Shown here piece by piece: positions 38,410 through 46,429 of a stretch of 64,000 nucleotides of DNA (position 1 is its first letter; each line of letters starts with the position of its first letter). The position numbers and the translations under genes were made by a program. Origin of the DNA: Polynucleobacter sp. MWH-S4W17. GTDB lineage: Bacteria > Pseudomonadota > Gammaproteobacteria > Burkholderiales > Burkholderiaceae. The notes under the pieces are model-generated. The model was not told the origin of the DNA, searched no databases, and saw nothing but the letters and a program-made list of their open reading frames with translations. The stretch is from positions 372,001 through 436,000 of the forward strand of contig NZ_CP061295.1 in the NCBI RefSeq assembly GCF_018687535.1, read 5' to 3'.

Positions 38410-39480
38410 TTAGGCGACAAAGCGGATTAAACGCGCTGGCAAGCCGCCATCTGCTTGTTTTCCAAGTAAATGGGTGCGCCAATGCTCGGCATGCGCATTC
38501 CAGCTGTTTAAGTCCTTAAGCCATTCGCTGGGCGTTGCCCAAGTCATGGCGGCTATCGTAGCTAGCCTCAACCCTTGGCTAGCCTCTTCCAGGTAGAGGT
38601 CCAGAAAAGCTGCTAATTTCACTTCATGGGCGCGGTCTTCTTGGGGATAAATATGCCAAATAAATGGTTTGCCAGCAAGTTGCGCCCGAACAAAAGAATC
38701 TTCTCCCCGCACAATATTGAAGTCGCATTGCGATAGTACCCAGTCATATTCATCCTGAGATACAAATGGCATCGAGAGCAGTTGGATATTGGTGGATAGA
38801 GAGATTGGGTGCTCTCCATAAAGACTTAATTGTTCGGCATGACCATGGGCAAGCAAGACATCAACATCTTCACCAAGATGTCCTAAGTCAACTAGCCATT
38901 TTTTCAGAGGAGCGCCGGGATAGCAAAAGATGCTGATCCGTTTTGCGCCAGGACGCAATTTAGACCATACGGTCTTCAGATCGCCAGGAATATTTTTTGC
39001 CACAATATGACCTTCTGGCGGAATGGGGTCTAGCAATAGCCCACCCACCTCATCCTGGAAGCCGGGAAAGAAAAAATATTTCGGAATACCGTGTGACTGA
39101 GGTGACGCTTTGCCATGAAAATCAATTACCCAGGGCTCTGCGCTCAAGTATTCCAAGTTAATAATGATGGGTTTGACCGGGGCGATAAAAAGGCCCGCCA
39201 AGTAACGTTCTGGCAGTTCGCAACCAAAAGCCTCAATCACAACGTCGGGTATTTGTACTGGATGACGGGCATTAGCATGGCTGGCCTCCCATGGCTGTAT
39301 ATCGATTTTTTGCTTAATGGACGGCTCTACTCCTGATGCGAGTAAATTAAGGGTTGGCAGATCATCGCAAAAAATACGGACCTCTTGCCTATGAATGCTT
39401 GATAAGCTTCGGGCTAGACGCCAGCAAACACCGGCATCACCATAGTTATCGACGATTTGGCAGAAAATATCCCAACGCAT
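38410..39480 (-). CDS. earP: EF-P arginine 32 rhamnosyltransferase EarP
   Basis: The 356-residue protein starts [20 protein letters not shown], the EarP signature with conserved Asp residues at 11 and 15, and contains the diagnostic [15 protein letters not shown] motif. It transfers rhamnose from dTDP-rhamnose to Arg32 of EF-P. It precedes efp on the same strand. The start codon overlaps the divergent uvrC start codon in the shared bases CATG. Confidence 0.93.
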   Translation of the reverse strand: MRWDIFCQIVDNYGDAGVCWRLARSLSSIHRQEVRIFCDDLPTLNLLASGVEPSIKQKIDIQPWEASHANARHPVQIPDVVIEAFGCELPERYLAGLFIAPVKPIIINLEYLSAEPWVIDFHGKASPQSHGIPKYFFFPGFQDEVGGLLLDPIPPEGHIVAKNIPGDLKTVWSKLRPGAKRISIFCYPGAPLKKWLVDLGHLGEDVDVLLAHGHAEQLSLYGEHPISLSTNIQLLSMPFVSQDEYDWVLSQCDFNIVRGEDSFVRAQLAGKPFIWHIYPQEDRAHEVKLAAFLDLYLEEASQGLRLATIAAMTWATPSEWLKDLNSWNAHAEHWRTHLLGKQADGGLPARLIRFVA

Positions 39481-41389
39481 GAGTAATTCGCTTTTCGAAA
39501 CCCTTCAGCAGGATGTTAAACGGCTACCCGGATTACCGGGGGTATATCGCTTTTTTGATGAAGCGGGACATATTCTGTATGTAGGCAAAGCGCGCAACCT
39601 CAAAAAGCGTGTCTCTAGTTATTTCCAGCGTACCCAGTTATCACCGCGTATCGAACTAATGGTGGGCAAAATTGCCCGCTATGAGACAACGGTAACACGG
39701 ACTGAAACGGAAGCCCTCATTTTAGAGAACAATCTCATTAAAGAGTTGGCTCCTCCATTCAATATTTTGTTTCGTGATGACAAGTCTTATCCCTATGTGA
39801 TGTTAACGGGGCATCAGTTCCCAAGGCTGGCCTCGTATCGTGGAAAAGTGGATAAGCGCAATCATTACTTTGGACCATTTCCGAATAGCTGGGCAGTACG
39901 CAATAGTGTGCAGATTCTTCAAAAAGTATTCCGCTTAAGAACTTGTGAGGATTCTGTTTTCAAGAATCGCAGTCGTCCTTGCCTCTTACATCAGATTCAT
40001 CGCTGCAGCGCTCCTTGCGTTGGCCGTCTGAGTATTGAACAGTATGGGCAGGATGTTGCCCAAGCAACTCGATTTTTAGAGGGTGATCACAGCCGAGTGT
40101 TATCCGAACTCGAAAAAGAAATGCACAAGCATAGCGAAGCAATGGAGTTTGAGATGGCTGCGGTATTGCGAGATCGCATCGCTGACTTATCTAGCGTGCT
40201 ACAACAACAGTCGATGGATACCGTTGCCGAGGGTGAGGGTGATGTAGATGTGATCGCTGTAGCACAAATGGAGGGTATGGTTTGCGTGAACTTAGCAATG
40301 ATTCGTGGCGGCCGTCACTTGGGTGATAGAGCCTATTTCCCTAAAGGTTTGCGCTCCACCTCTGGTGAGCTGCCATCCCCCGCGGAGATATTGGAAGCCT
40401 TTATTACTCAGCATTATTTAGAAGAGCATGTGGATGCAACTGCCGCCAATTTAATTCCACCAGTACTAGTTTTAAATCATCCCCTTCAATCCGCAAGCGA
40501 TGACCTGACTCAACTCAATGAATCTCCCCCTGAAGATTTGCACGAGTTATTAAATGCACAAGCTGGCAGAAAAATTACTTTCTTGCATCAACCCCAAGGT
40601 CAAAGACGTCACTGGCTTGGGATGGCAGAGGGTAATGCGAAGATTGCACTCACTAAACGCTTAGTTGAGACGGGTGGGCAGTTGGCTAGGGCACGTGCAT
40701 TGGCTGATATCTTGAGTCTCGAATTGGAGAGTCTTGAGCAGTTGCGCATCGAATGTTTTGATATTAGCCACACCTCTGGTGAAGCAACCCAAGCATCTTG
40801 TGTGGTGTATACCAAGAACGCGATGCAGTCGAGTGAGTATCGACGCTTCAATATTAATGACATTACACCAGGTGATGATTACGCAGCTATGCGCCAGGTC
40901 TTGCAGAGACGCTATGCTAACTTTCAAGAGTTACCTGTTGAAAAAATTCCTCAAGTGATTTTGATTGATGGCGGCAAAGGCCAGGTAGAGATGGCAAGAC
41001 AAGTGCTTTCTGAATTTGGCATGGATGTGGGTTTAATTGTGGGCGTTGCTAAGGGTGAAGGTCGTAAGGTTGGACTGGAAACCCTCATTTTTGCGGATGG
41101 ACGCAAGTCTTTGGAATTGGGTATTGATAGCGCGGCATTGCTATTAGTCGCCCAGATACGAGATGAGGCCCACCGGTTTGCCATTACTGGCATGCGCGCT
41201 AAGCGTGCCAAGGCTAGGACAATCTCCCGTTTAGAGGAGATTGAGGGCATTGGCGCCAAGCGTCGTCAAAAGTTGTTGGCTCGTTTTGGTGGCTTAAAGG
41301 GCGTCTCCAATGCCAGCATCGAAGAGATCGCCGGTGTTGAAGGCGTCTCTTTAACGCTCGCTGAACAGATATATCGTCAGCTTCACTAG
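39479..41389 (+). CDS. uvrC: Excinuclease ABC subunit C
   Basis: The 636-residue protein has an N-terminal GIY-YIG nuclease domain (LPGVYRFF and [14 protein letters not shown]), a UVR motif region with two-helix coil (about 200-235), a central RNase H-like endonuclease domain with [12 protein letters not shown], and C-terminal helix-hairpin-helix repeats ([13 protein letters not shown]). It makes both incisions in nucleotide excision repair. Its ATG shares two bases with the earP start codon on the other strand. Confidence 0.95.
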   Translation: MSNSLFETLQQDVKRLPGLPGVYRFFDEAGHILYVGKARNLKKRVSSYFQRTQLSPRIELMVGKIARYETTVTRTETEALILENNLIKELAPPFNILFRDDKSYPYVMLTGHQFPRLASYRGKVDKRNHYFGPFPNSWAVRNSVQILQKVFRLRTCEDSVFKNRSRPCLLHQIHRCSAPCVGRLSIEQYGQDVAQATRFLEGDHSRVLSELEKEMHKHSEAMEFEMAAVLRDRIADLSSVLQQQSMDTVAEGEGDVDVIAVAQMEGMVCVNLAMIRGGRHLGDRAYFPKGLRSTSGELPSPAEILEAFITQHYLEEHVDATAANLIPPVLVLNHPLQSASDDLTQLNESPPEDLHELLNAQAGRKITFLHQPQGQRRHWLGMAEGNAKIALTKRLVETGGQLARARALADILSLELESLEQLRIECFDISHTSGEATQASCVVYTKNAMQSSEYRRFNINDITPGDDYAAMRQVLQRRYANFQELPVEKIPQVILIDGGKGQVEMARQVLSEFGMDVGLIVGVAKGEGRKVGLETLIFADGRKSLELGIDSAALLLVAQIRDEAHRFAITGMRAKRAKARTISRLEEIEGIGAKRRQKLLARFGGLKGVSNASIEEIAGVEGVSLTLAEQIYRQLH

Positions 41390-41422
41390 GAGCATTGACC
41401 GTTCTTGGTTTATGCTTATCTA

Positions 41423-41998
41423 ATGCCTTTTAATCTACCGATCGCCCTGACCTGGTTGCGTGTTGCAGCGATTCCGCTGTTGGTAGCTATTTTTTATCTT
41501 CCCAATTCTTGGCTTACTCCGTTTGATAAGAATCTGATTGCTGCAATCATCTTTATCTCTGCCGCCATTACCGATTGGTTGGATGGTTTCTTAGCGCGCC
41601 GTTTAAAACAAGAATCTGCATTTGGTCAGTTCTTGGATCCTGTGGCAGATAAGCTTATTGTTGCTGCCGCTTTATTGGTTTTATTAAATATGGATCGCGT
41701 CCAAGTTTGGGTTGCACTCATCATTATTGGTCGTGAAATCACAATCTCCGCCCTGAGAGAGTGGATGGCTTTATTAGGGGCCGGAAAAAGTGTGGCAGTT
41801 CATATGGTTGGCAAGCTCAAAACGACTGCTCAACTGATCGCCATTCCTTTTTTATTGCTGAATGACACCTTATTTGGTTGGTTAAATTGTGCGCAAGTGG
41901 GTACCTGGTTAATTTGGATTGCCTCATTTTTAACTCTTTGGTCGATGTTCTATTACATGAAAAAGGCCTTGCCTCAGCTCGCTGGAAAAATCGACTAA
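41423..41998 (+). CDS. pgsA: CDP-diacylglycerol--glycerol-3-phosphate 3-phosphatidyltransferase
   Basis: The protein has about five membrane helices and the CDP-alcohol phosphotransferase motif running from ITDWLDGFLARRL to FGQFLDPVADKLI (D-x2-DG-x2-AR-x8-G-x3-D-x3-D). It makes phosphatidylglycerol phosphate. I chose the ATG at 41423 (MPFNLPIALTWLR); the upstream TTG at 41405 adds six atypical residues. Its position after uvrC and before tRNA-Gly and tRNA-Cys is widely conserved. Confidence 0.94.
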   Translation: MPFNLPIALTWLRVAAIPLLVAIFYLPNSWLTPFDKNLIAAIIFISAAITDWLDGFLARRLKQESAFGQFLDPVADKLIVAAALLVLLNMDRVQVWVALIIIGREITISALREWMALLGAGKSVAVHMVGKLKTTAQLIAIPFLLLNDTLFGWLNCAQVGTWLIWIASFLTLWSMFYYMKKALPQLAGKID

Positions 41999-42114
41999 GC
42001 GTTATAAAGCCCAGCCAGTTAAGCTTTTCAGGGAGATTGAGTTCCCCTGGCTTTAAGGTTTTGTGAGGAATAATGCTTTCTTGCAGATTGTTTGTTAAAC
42101 TACTGCCCTGTTAT

Positions 42115-42190
42115 GCGGGAATAGCTCAGCTGGTAGAGCGATACCTTGCCAAGGTATAGGTCGGGAGTTCGAACCTCCTTTCCCGCTCCA
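42115..42190 (+). tRNA. tRNA-Gly (anticodon GCC)
   Basis: A 76-base cloverleaf is visible. The acceptor stem pairs GCGGGAA with TTCCCGC, followed by discriminator T and an encoded CCA. The D arm is GCTC-AGCTGGTA-GAGC, the anticodon loop is TTGCCAA on a five-pair ATACC/GGTAT stem, and the T loop contains TTCGAAC. Confidence 0.97.
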
Positions 42191-42239
42191 AGTTCGATGG
42201 GAAGCCCTCAAAAGCTTCCCATTTTTGATTCAAGAGTAT

Positions 42240-42313
42240 GGCGCGTTGGCCGAGTGGTTAGGCAGGAGCCTGCAAAGCTTCGTACGGGGGTTCGATTCCC
42301 TCACGCGCCTCCA
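42240..42313 (+). tRNA. tRNA-Cys (anticodon GCA)
   Basis: A 74-base cloverleaf is visible. The acceptor stem pairs GGCGCGT with ACGCGCC, followed by T and an encoded CCA. The anticodon loop is CTGCAAA on a GGAGC/GCTTC stem and the T loop contains TTCGATT. It lies 49 bases behind tRNA-Gly and is probably in the same transcript. Confidence 0.97.
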
Positions 42314-42398
42314 GTAATTTCGCTTGACGAAATAGGTAGAGCACCTAAAATACTTTCAGCATCTATAAGAAAGTCGCATCAATTCTGTAAAGCGAAAA

Positions 42399-42860
42399 AT
42401 GATCAAACTTCACACCCTTAAAATCAGCGCTCTTACTTTGTTCCTGTCGGTATTGTTAGGAGCATGCGCTAGCTCTGGCGATTCGCCAACAGGTACCCCT
42501 CAGGAAGTTCAAGAAGTTCAGGCTCAGTTGTTGGGCGATATGCCTTTGCCGGCAGCCTCAAAAATTATTGGCGCGGATTCATTAATTATTGGTCGTGGTG
42601 ATAACTGGGTCGGTCGTGTAGTTTTATCTGGTGTTCAAACGCCCACTGATATTTATGCATTTTTCCAATCTGAATATCCACGCGCTGGCTGGACAACTGT
42701 GAGCGCAGTGAAAACAAAAACGAGCATCTTGGTATTCACCAAAGGTGATCGTACTGCTACAGTGGAACTCAATGAAGGGTCATTAACTGGACCAAAGACA
42801 TTGATCACGATTACTTCTTCACCAAAGAACGCTAACGTAGTGGCGCCCAGTAAGAAGTAA
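42399..42860 (+). CDS. Lipoprotein of unknown function
   Basis: The 153-residue product has a lipoprotein signal peptide with hydrophobic LTLFLSVLLGAC and lipobox Cys23, then Ala-Ser, which predicts the outer membrane. The mature part is about 130 residues with a compact alternating pattern (SLIIGRGDNWVGRVVLSG, DIYAFFQSEYPRAGWTTVS, TSILVFTKGDRTATVEL) that looks like one folded alpha-beta domain. No named family is recognised. It is followed by a clear terminator. Confidence 0.75.
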   Translation: MIKLHTLKISALTLFLSVLLGACASSGDSPTGTPQEVQEVQAQLLGDMPLPAASKIIGADSLIIGRGDNWVGRVVLSGVQTPTDIYAFFQSEYPRAGWTTVSAVKTKTSILVFTKGDRTATVELNEGSLTGPKTLITITSSPKNANVVAPSKK

Positions 42861-42892
42861 ATCAAAAATACCGCTCTTCACGGCAGTAAATA

Positions 42893-42918
42893 AAAAGGCC
42901 TCTACTCAGAGGCCTTTT
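42893..42918. terminator. Intrinsic terminator between the lipoprotein gene and lexA
   Basis: An 11-bp stem (AAAAGGCCTCT with AGAGGCCTTTT) encloses the loop ACTC and is followed by CTT. The A and T arms allow use by both convergent genes. Confidence 0.88.
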
Positions 42919-42935
42919 CTTATATGCAACTTTGC

Positions 42936-43655
42936 TTACAGGCCTTCAGCCCTAATTAAGCCAACCGCTTGTCCTTCTATAGAAAAGTTGGGCTGACGAT
43001 CATCTACCAAAATGTTTTTGAAGTCTGGGTTCTCTGCTTGTAATTCGATGACCATGCCATTCGCAGTTTTCTTTTGTTGCCAACGCTTCACAGTCACCTC
43101 ATCATCTAAGCGAGCGACAACGATGTCACCATTACGAACTTCGGTTGTCTTTCTTACTGCCAAGTAATCGCCATCTAAGATGCCGGCATCGCGCATGCTC
43201 ATACCTTTTACTTTTAATAGGTAATCAGCGCCTTTACTAAATAAATTTGGATCCACTGGAACATGTTTTTCAATATGTTCCACAGCCATGATTGGGGATC
43301 CAGCTGCAACGCGACCAATTAATGGCAATGTGAGTTGTTGTAATGCGCCTGACGGTAAAGAAAGCTGGCGGTATTTATTGCTGTTGTGCGATTGATTAAA
43401 TCGTTGCGGAATCCGAATGCCGCGTGAAGTACCGGGCGTTAATTCGATATAACCTTTTTTAGCAAGCGCGCGCAAATGTTCTTCAGCGGCATTGGCAGAA
43501 GCAAATCCGAGTTGGGTAGCTATTTCTGCACGAGTGGGCGGCAGGCCGCTTTCATCGATGGCCTTAGTAATCAACTCCAAAATCTCATTCTGACGTGGAG
43601 TGAGCTTGGGGAGGGCAGTCAGCTCCTCTGGAAAATCGACTGTGTTTATGTCCAT
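42936..43655 (-). CDS. lexA: SOS repressor LexA
   Basis: The 239-residue protein has the LexA winged-helix domain ([20 protein letters not shown] then [11 protein letters not shown]) and the S24 autopeptidase domain: cleavage site Ala-Gly in VAAGSP, catalytic Ser in KGMSMRDAG and Lys in YLAVRKTTE. It represses SOS genes until RecA filaments trigger self-cleavage. The ATG at 43655 is the only start in frame before the DNA-binding domain, and it lies immediately behind an SOS box and -10 box. Confidence 0.95.
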   Translation of the reverse strand: MDINTVDFPEELTALPKLTPRQNEILELITKAIDESGLPPTRAEIATQLGFASANAAEEHLRALAKKGYIELTPGTSRGIRIPQRFNQSHNSNKYRQLSLPSGALQQLTLPLIGRVAAGSPIMAVEHIEKHVPVDPNLFSKGADYLLKVKGMSMRDAGILDGDYLAVRKTTEVRNGDIVVARLDDEVTVKRWQQKKTANGMVIELQAENPDFKNILVDDRQPNFSIEGQAVGLIRAEGL

Positions 43656-43656
43656 A

Positions 43657-43672
43657 CTGGGATTGTATACAG
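43657..43672 (-). promoter_or_regulatory. SOS box (LexA operator) of lexA
   Basis: The minus strand reads CTGTATACAATCCCAG, which fits the CTG-N10-CAG core of proteobacterial LexA operators and carries the usual TATA-rich left half. It covers the -10 box and ends one base before the lexA ATG, so LexA binding would block its own promoter. Confidence 0.88.
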
Positions 43673-43690
43673 CAGTATTTGATAGATCAA
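43662..43690 (-). promoter_or_regulatory. lexA promoter (-35 TTGATC, -10 TACAAT)
   Basis: TTGATC (43685-43690) and TACAAT (43662-43667) are separated by exactly 17 bases. Counting six bases on from the -10 puts transcription start on the A of the lexA ATG at 43655, which predicts a leaderless mRNA. Confidence 0.7.
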
Positions 43691-43714
43691 GCTATTTCAG
43701 GGGGATAATGGGGT

Positions 43715-44791
43715 ATGAGTTCACTACAAAACACCTCTGAAGCTGCCCCCCAAATCCTTGTTTTGGGTATGGGTGGCACGATTGCCGGTTTGGCACCGAG
43801 CCCAGCTGACAATCCTATGCAATATGAAGCTGGCCAGGTCGAAGTCGCCTCCTTGCTTACCCATATTCAGTCTGCCGTTCCTGAGGGCATCAGCTTGGTT
43901 TCTAGGCAGATTGCCAACATCAATAGTCGCAATCTGACAGAGTCCTTATTAACCTTACTGGGTGAGGTTGTAAGAGAGGCCCTGGCTAAAACCTTGGTTA
44001 AAGGGATAGTGGTCACTCACGGAACTGACACGATTGAAGAGGCAGGCGTCTTTTTACAGCTGACTTGCGGAAAATATGCTCAAAATTTAGGCAAAAGAGT
44101 CATCTTGACTGGCGCCATGTTGCCGTCCAATGCCCCTAAGGCAGATGGCCCATCCAACTTGCTGGACGCCATTCGTTGGGCATCTACTCCGATAGATAAC
44201 TGCCCGGGCGGTATTTATGCCGTTATGGATGGCAGAGGTTGTTTGGCTATGGATCTGGCAAAACGCCACGGTAGTGCCCTCAATGCACCTATCCAAGCCT
44301 CTCCTAGCAGCTCAGTTGGGTTGATTAATCCATCCTGGCTATCCGGCGTGAAGGCTGTTCAAGCTCTCTGGACTGAAGATTTGCCGATTCCAAAGGAAAA
44401 CGAGTGGCCTTGGGTTGAAATCTTAACTAGCCATGCTGGCGCCCGTTCAGAGACGATTACCCATTGGTTGAACTCTAAGGTAAAGGGCTTGGTCCTTGCT
44501 GGATCTGGCATGGGAGGCTTTCATGATGCCTGGAGAGATTCGCTGGTTGCGGCAGTAAAACATGGCATTGCTTTGGTGCGAACCACCAGAACTGGCGCAG
44601 GGGAAACCTTGCCTGATCTTCCTGAAAAGGACATTGCCGGATGTCTGGCGGCAGGCAGTCTTTCTGCACCCAGAGCTAGGATTGCCCTTCAACTTTCTCT
44701 GAATGCCGAAAAACAAGCTCAGCCCACAGGTAAATCCCTGACTTGGCAGGATTTTTTTGCTAGAATAGCGATCTTGCCAGTAATACGGTAA
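43715..44791 (+). CDS. L-asparaginase
   Basis: The 358-residue protein has the two asparaginase Thr motifs: LGMGGTIAGL (Thr22) and VVTHGTDTIEEAG. It hydrolyses asparagine to aspartate and ammonia. No signal peptide is seen, so it should be cytoplasmic. It starts 59 bases from lexA on the opposite strand, so its promoter region contains the SOS box; whether LexA affects it is unknown. The rpsF promoter appears to lie in its last codons. Confidence 0.9.
   Translation: MSSLQNTSEAAPQILVLGMGGTIAGLAPSPADNPMQYEAGQVEVASLLTHIQSAVPEGISLVSRQIANINSRNLTESLLTLLGEVVREALAKTLVKGIVVTHGTDTIEEAGVFLQLTCGKYAQNLGKRVILTGAMLPSNAPKADGPSNLLDAIRWASTPIDNCPGGIYAVMDGRGCLAMDLAKRHGSALNAPIQASPSSSVGLINPSWLSGVKAVQALWTEDLPIPKENEWPWVEILTSHAGARSETITHWLNSKVKGLVLAGSGMGGFHDAWRDSLVAAVKHGIALVRTTRTGAGETLPDLPEKDIAGCLAAGSLSAPRARIALQLSLNAEKQAQPTGKSLTWQDFFARIAILPVIR
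44758..44766 (+). promoter_or_regulatory. Putative extended -10 promoter of the rpsF operon
   Basis: TGC followed by TAGAAT lies within the last codons of the asparaginase gene. It is identical to the element before rpmF. Transcription from it would begin near 44773 and leave a leader of about 150 bases before rpsF. Confidence 0.45.
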
Positions 44792-44855
44792 GTGCTGAAA
44801 AGCAGTTTTAAAAGTGTTGTTAGCAGTACCTACAATTTGTTACTACCTTGTCACA

Positions 44856-44899
44856 CTGGCGCTGAGTTCACAACCATCAGAACTTAGCAAGACGCCCAG
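44856..44899 (+). promoter_or_regulatory. Structured rpsF leader hairpin, candidate S6:S18 autoregulatory site
   Basis: GGCG (44858-44861) pairs with CGCC (44893-44896). Inside it CTGAGTTC pairs with GAACTTAG (one G-U) around a ten-base loop ACAACCATCA, leaving a five-base bulge CAAGA on the 3' side only. A stem with a one-sided 3' bulge in front of rpsF is what is known of the S6:S18 binding motif in many bacteria. The exact consensus bases were not checked. Confidence 0.5.
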
Positions 44900-44925
44900 G
44901 TGACTCTATCCTTAAGGAGTGTTAG

Positions 44926-45300
44926 ATGCGTCATTATGAAATCGTCTTTATCGTCCATCCGGACCAAAGCGAGCAAGTGCCAGCGATGATCGATCGTTAC
45001 AAAGCTACATTAGCAGCTGCGGGCGGCAAAATTCATCGTATGGAAGACTGGGGTCGTCGTCAGATGGCTTACATGATCGACAAGCTTGCTAAAGCCCACT
45101 ACGTTTGCATGAACATTGAGTGCGACCAGAAAACTCTGGAAGAGCTCGAGCATGCGTTCAAATTTAACGATGCTGTTTTGCGTCACCTCATCATCAAGAC
45201 TAAGAAAGCTGAAACAGAGCCTTCCATCATGATGAAAGAAGTGCAACGTGAAGAAGCGCGTAAATCTGCTCAAGCCGACGCTCCTGTAGCGACAGCCTAA
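44926..45300 (+). CDS. rpsF: 30S ribosomal protein S6
   Basis: The 124-residue protein begins [19 protein letters not shown] and continues with [19 protein letters not shown], typical S6. Its C-terminus carries an acidic and Ala-rich tail. AAGGAG lies seven bases upstream of the ATG. It starts the rpsF-priB-rpsR-rplI-dnaB operon. Confidence 0.97.
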   Translation: MRHYEIVFIVHPDQSEQVPAMIDRYKATLAAAGGKIHRMEDWGRRQMAYMIDKLAKAHYVCMNIECDQKTLEELEHAFKFNDAVLRHLIIKTKKAETEPSIMMKEVQREEARKSAQADAPVATA

Positions 45301-45359
45301 GTTAGAAATTTGAAGAGGAATACACAGACTAGAAAACGTATCAGAGAAGCGGAGCGGCG

Positions 45360-45653
45360 TTGAATCATTTCACCCTCACTGCGATCTTGGTATCTAAAGA
45401 CGCGATTCGATTTACACCAGCAGGAATACCGGTGATGCATTGCCAGCTAGAACATAGCGGCCAAGCAAACGAGGTAGGAGTGGCAAGGAAAATTCAGATG
45501 AACGTTGAAGCCATCACAATCGGTCCGATACAAAAGGACTTAGAGCGAATGGATTTAGGGGCTGAGGCAGTGTTTGAGGGATTCTTAGCACCCAAGACTC
45601 TACGTAATCAAAGACTTGTTTTCCATATTACCCATATTCAATTGAAAAATTAA
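45360..45653 (+). CDS. priB: Primosomal replication protein N (PriB)
   Basis: The start is TTG at 45360. The 97-residue protein is a single OB fold ([20 protein letters not shown] then CQLEHSG), matching PriB of betaproteobacteria. It binds ssDNA and stimulates PriA at stalled forks. Its position between rpsF and rpsR is the conserved place for priB. Confidence 0.92.
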   Translation: MNHFTLTAILVSKDAIRFTPAGIPVMHCQLEHSGQANEVGVARKIQMNVEAITIGPIQKDLERMDLGAEAVFEGFLAPKTLRNQRLVFHITHIQLKN

Positions 45654-45666
45654 AGAGGAAATCATC

Positions 45667-45939
45667 ATGGCGTTTGGAAAGAAACCCGATTTCAAAAAGA
45701 AACCAGCTCAGAACCCATTGTTCAAGCGTAAGCGTTATTGTCGTTTCACTGTTGCTGGCGTAGAACAGATTGATTACAAAGATGTAGATACATTGAAGGA
45801 CTTCATTGGCGAAAACGCTAAGATCACTCCTGCTCGTTTGACAGGCACAAAAGCTAAATATCAGCGTCAGTTAGACACTGCTATTAAGCGTGCTCGTTAC
45901 TTGGCTTTATTGCCATTCTCCGATCAACATAAGAAATAA
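45667..45939 (+). CDS. rpsR: 30S ribosomal protein S18
   Basis: The 90-residue protein contains [20 protein letters not shown] and the C-terminal [20 protein letters not shown] segment, both typical of S18. It pairs with S6 in the 30S platform, and both genes lie in the same operon. GAGGAAA lies upstream of its ATG. Confidence 0.97.
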   Translation: MAFGKKPDFKKKPAQNPLFKRKRYCRFTVAGVEQIDYKDVDTLKDFIGENAKITPARLTGTKAKYQRQLDTAIKRARYLALLPFSDQHKK

Positions 45940-45952
45940 TTGGGAGCCCTCA

Positions 45953-46405
45953 ATGCAAATCATTCTTTTAGAAAAAGTAACTAACCTGGGCAACCTTGGC
46001 GATGTAGTTCGCGTTAAAGACGGTTTCGCTCGTAACTTTTTAATTCCACAACGTAAAGCGCGTCGTGCAACTGAAGCGGCGATTGCTGACTTTGCAGTTC
46101 GTCGTGCTGAGTTGGAAAAATTAGCTGCTGAGAAATTGGCTGCTGCTGAAGTAGTTGGCGCAAAGCTCAAGGACTTGGTTCTCGAAATCGGTCAAAAAGC
46201 GGGTGTTGACGGTCGTTTGTTTGGTTCTGTAACCAATCATGACATCGCTGATGCTTTGAAAGCTAAAGGCTTCACAATTGAGAAGTCTTCAGTACGCATG
46301 CCTACTGGCCCATTGAAAATGGTTGGTGATCATCCTGTAGCGGTTGCCGTTCATACCGACGTAGTTGCAGATATCACTATTCGTGTAGTTGGCGAGCAAG
46401 CTTAA
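45953..46405 (+). CDS. rplI: 50S ribosomal protein L9
   Basis: From the ATG at 45953 the protein reads [19 protein letters not shown] and is 150 residues, the normal L9 length. An in-frame upstream start at 45890 lies inside rpsR and is rejected. GGGAG precedes the ATG at good spacing. L9 has two globular domains joined by a long helix, visible here as the Ala/Glu/Lys-rich middle. Confidence 0.97.
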   Translation: MQIILLEKVTNLGNLGDVVRVKDGFARNFLIPQRKARRATEAAIADFAVRRAELEKLAAEKLAAAEVVGAKLKDLVLEIGQKAGVDGRLFGSVTNHDIADALKAKGFTIEKSSVRMPTGPLKMVGDHPVAVAVHTDVVADITIRVVGEQA

Positions 46406-46429
46406 GTTTTAGATCTGTAAACTAGCCTC

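Noticed and set aside
39420..39500. SOS box for uvrC
   Set aside because: No CTG-N10-CAG element was found near the uvrC start.
42314..42398. tRNA-like fragment with GGTAGAGCA after tRNA-Cys
   Set aside because: Only a D-arm-like stretch is present; no acceptor, anticodon or T arm can be folded, so I do not call a tRNA remnant. A tRNA-Leu that follows in some relatives is not seen.
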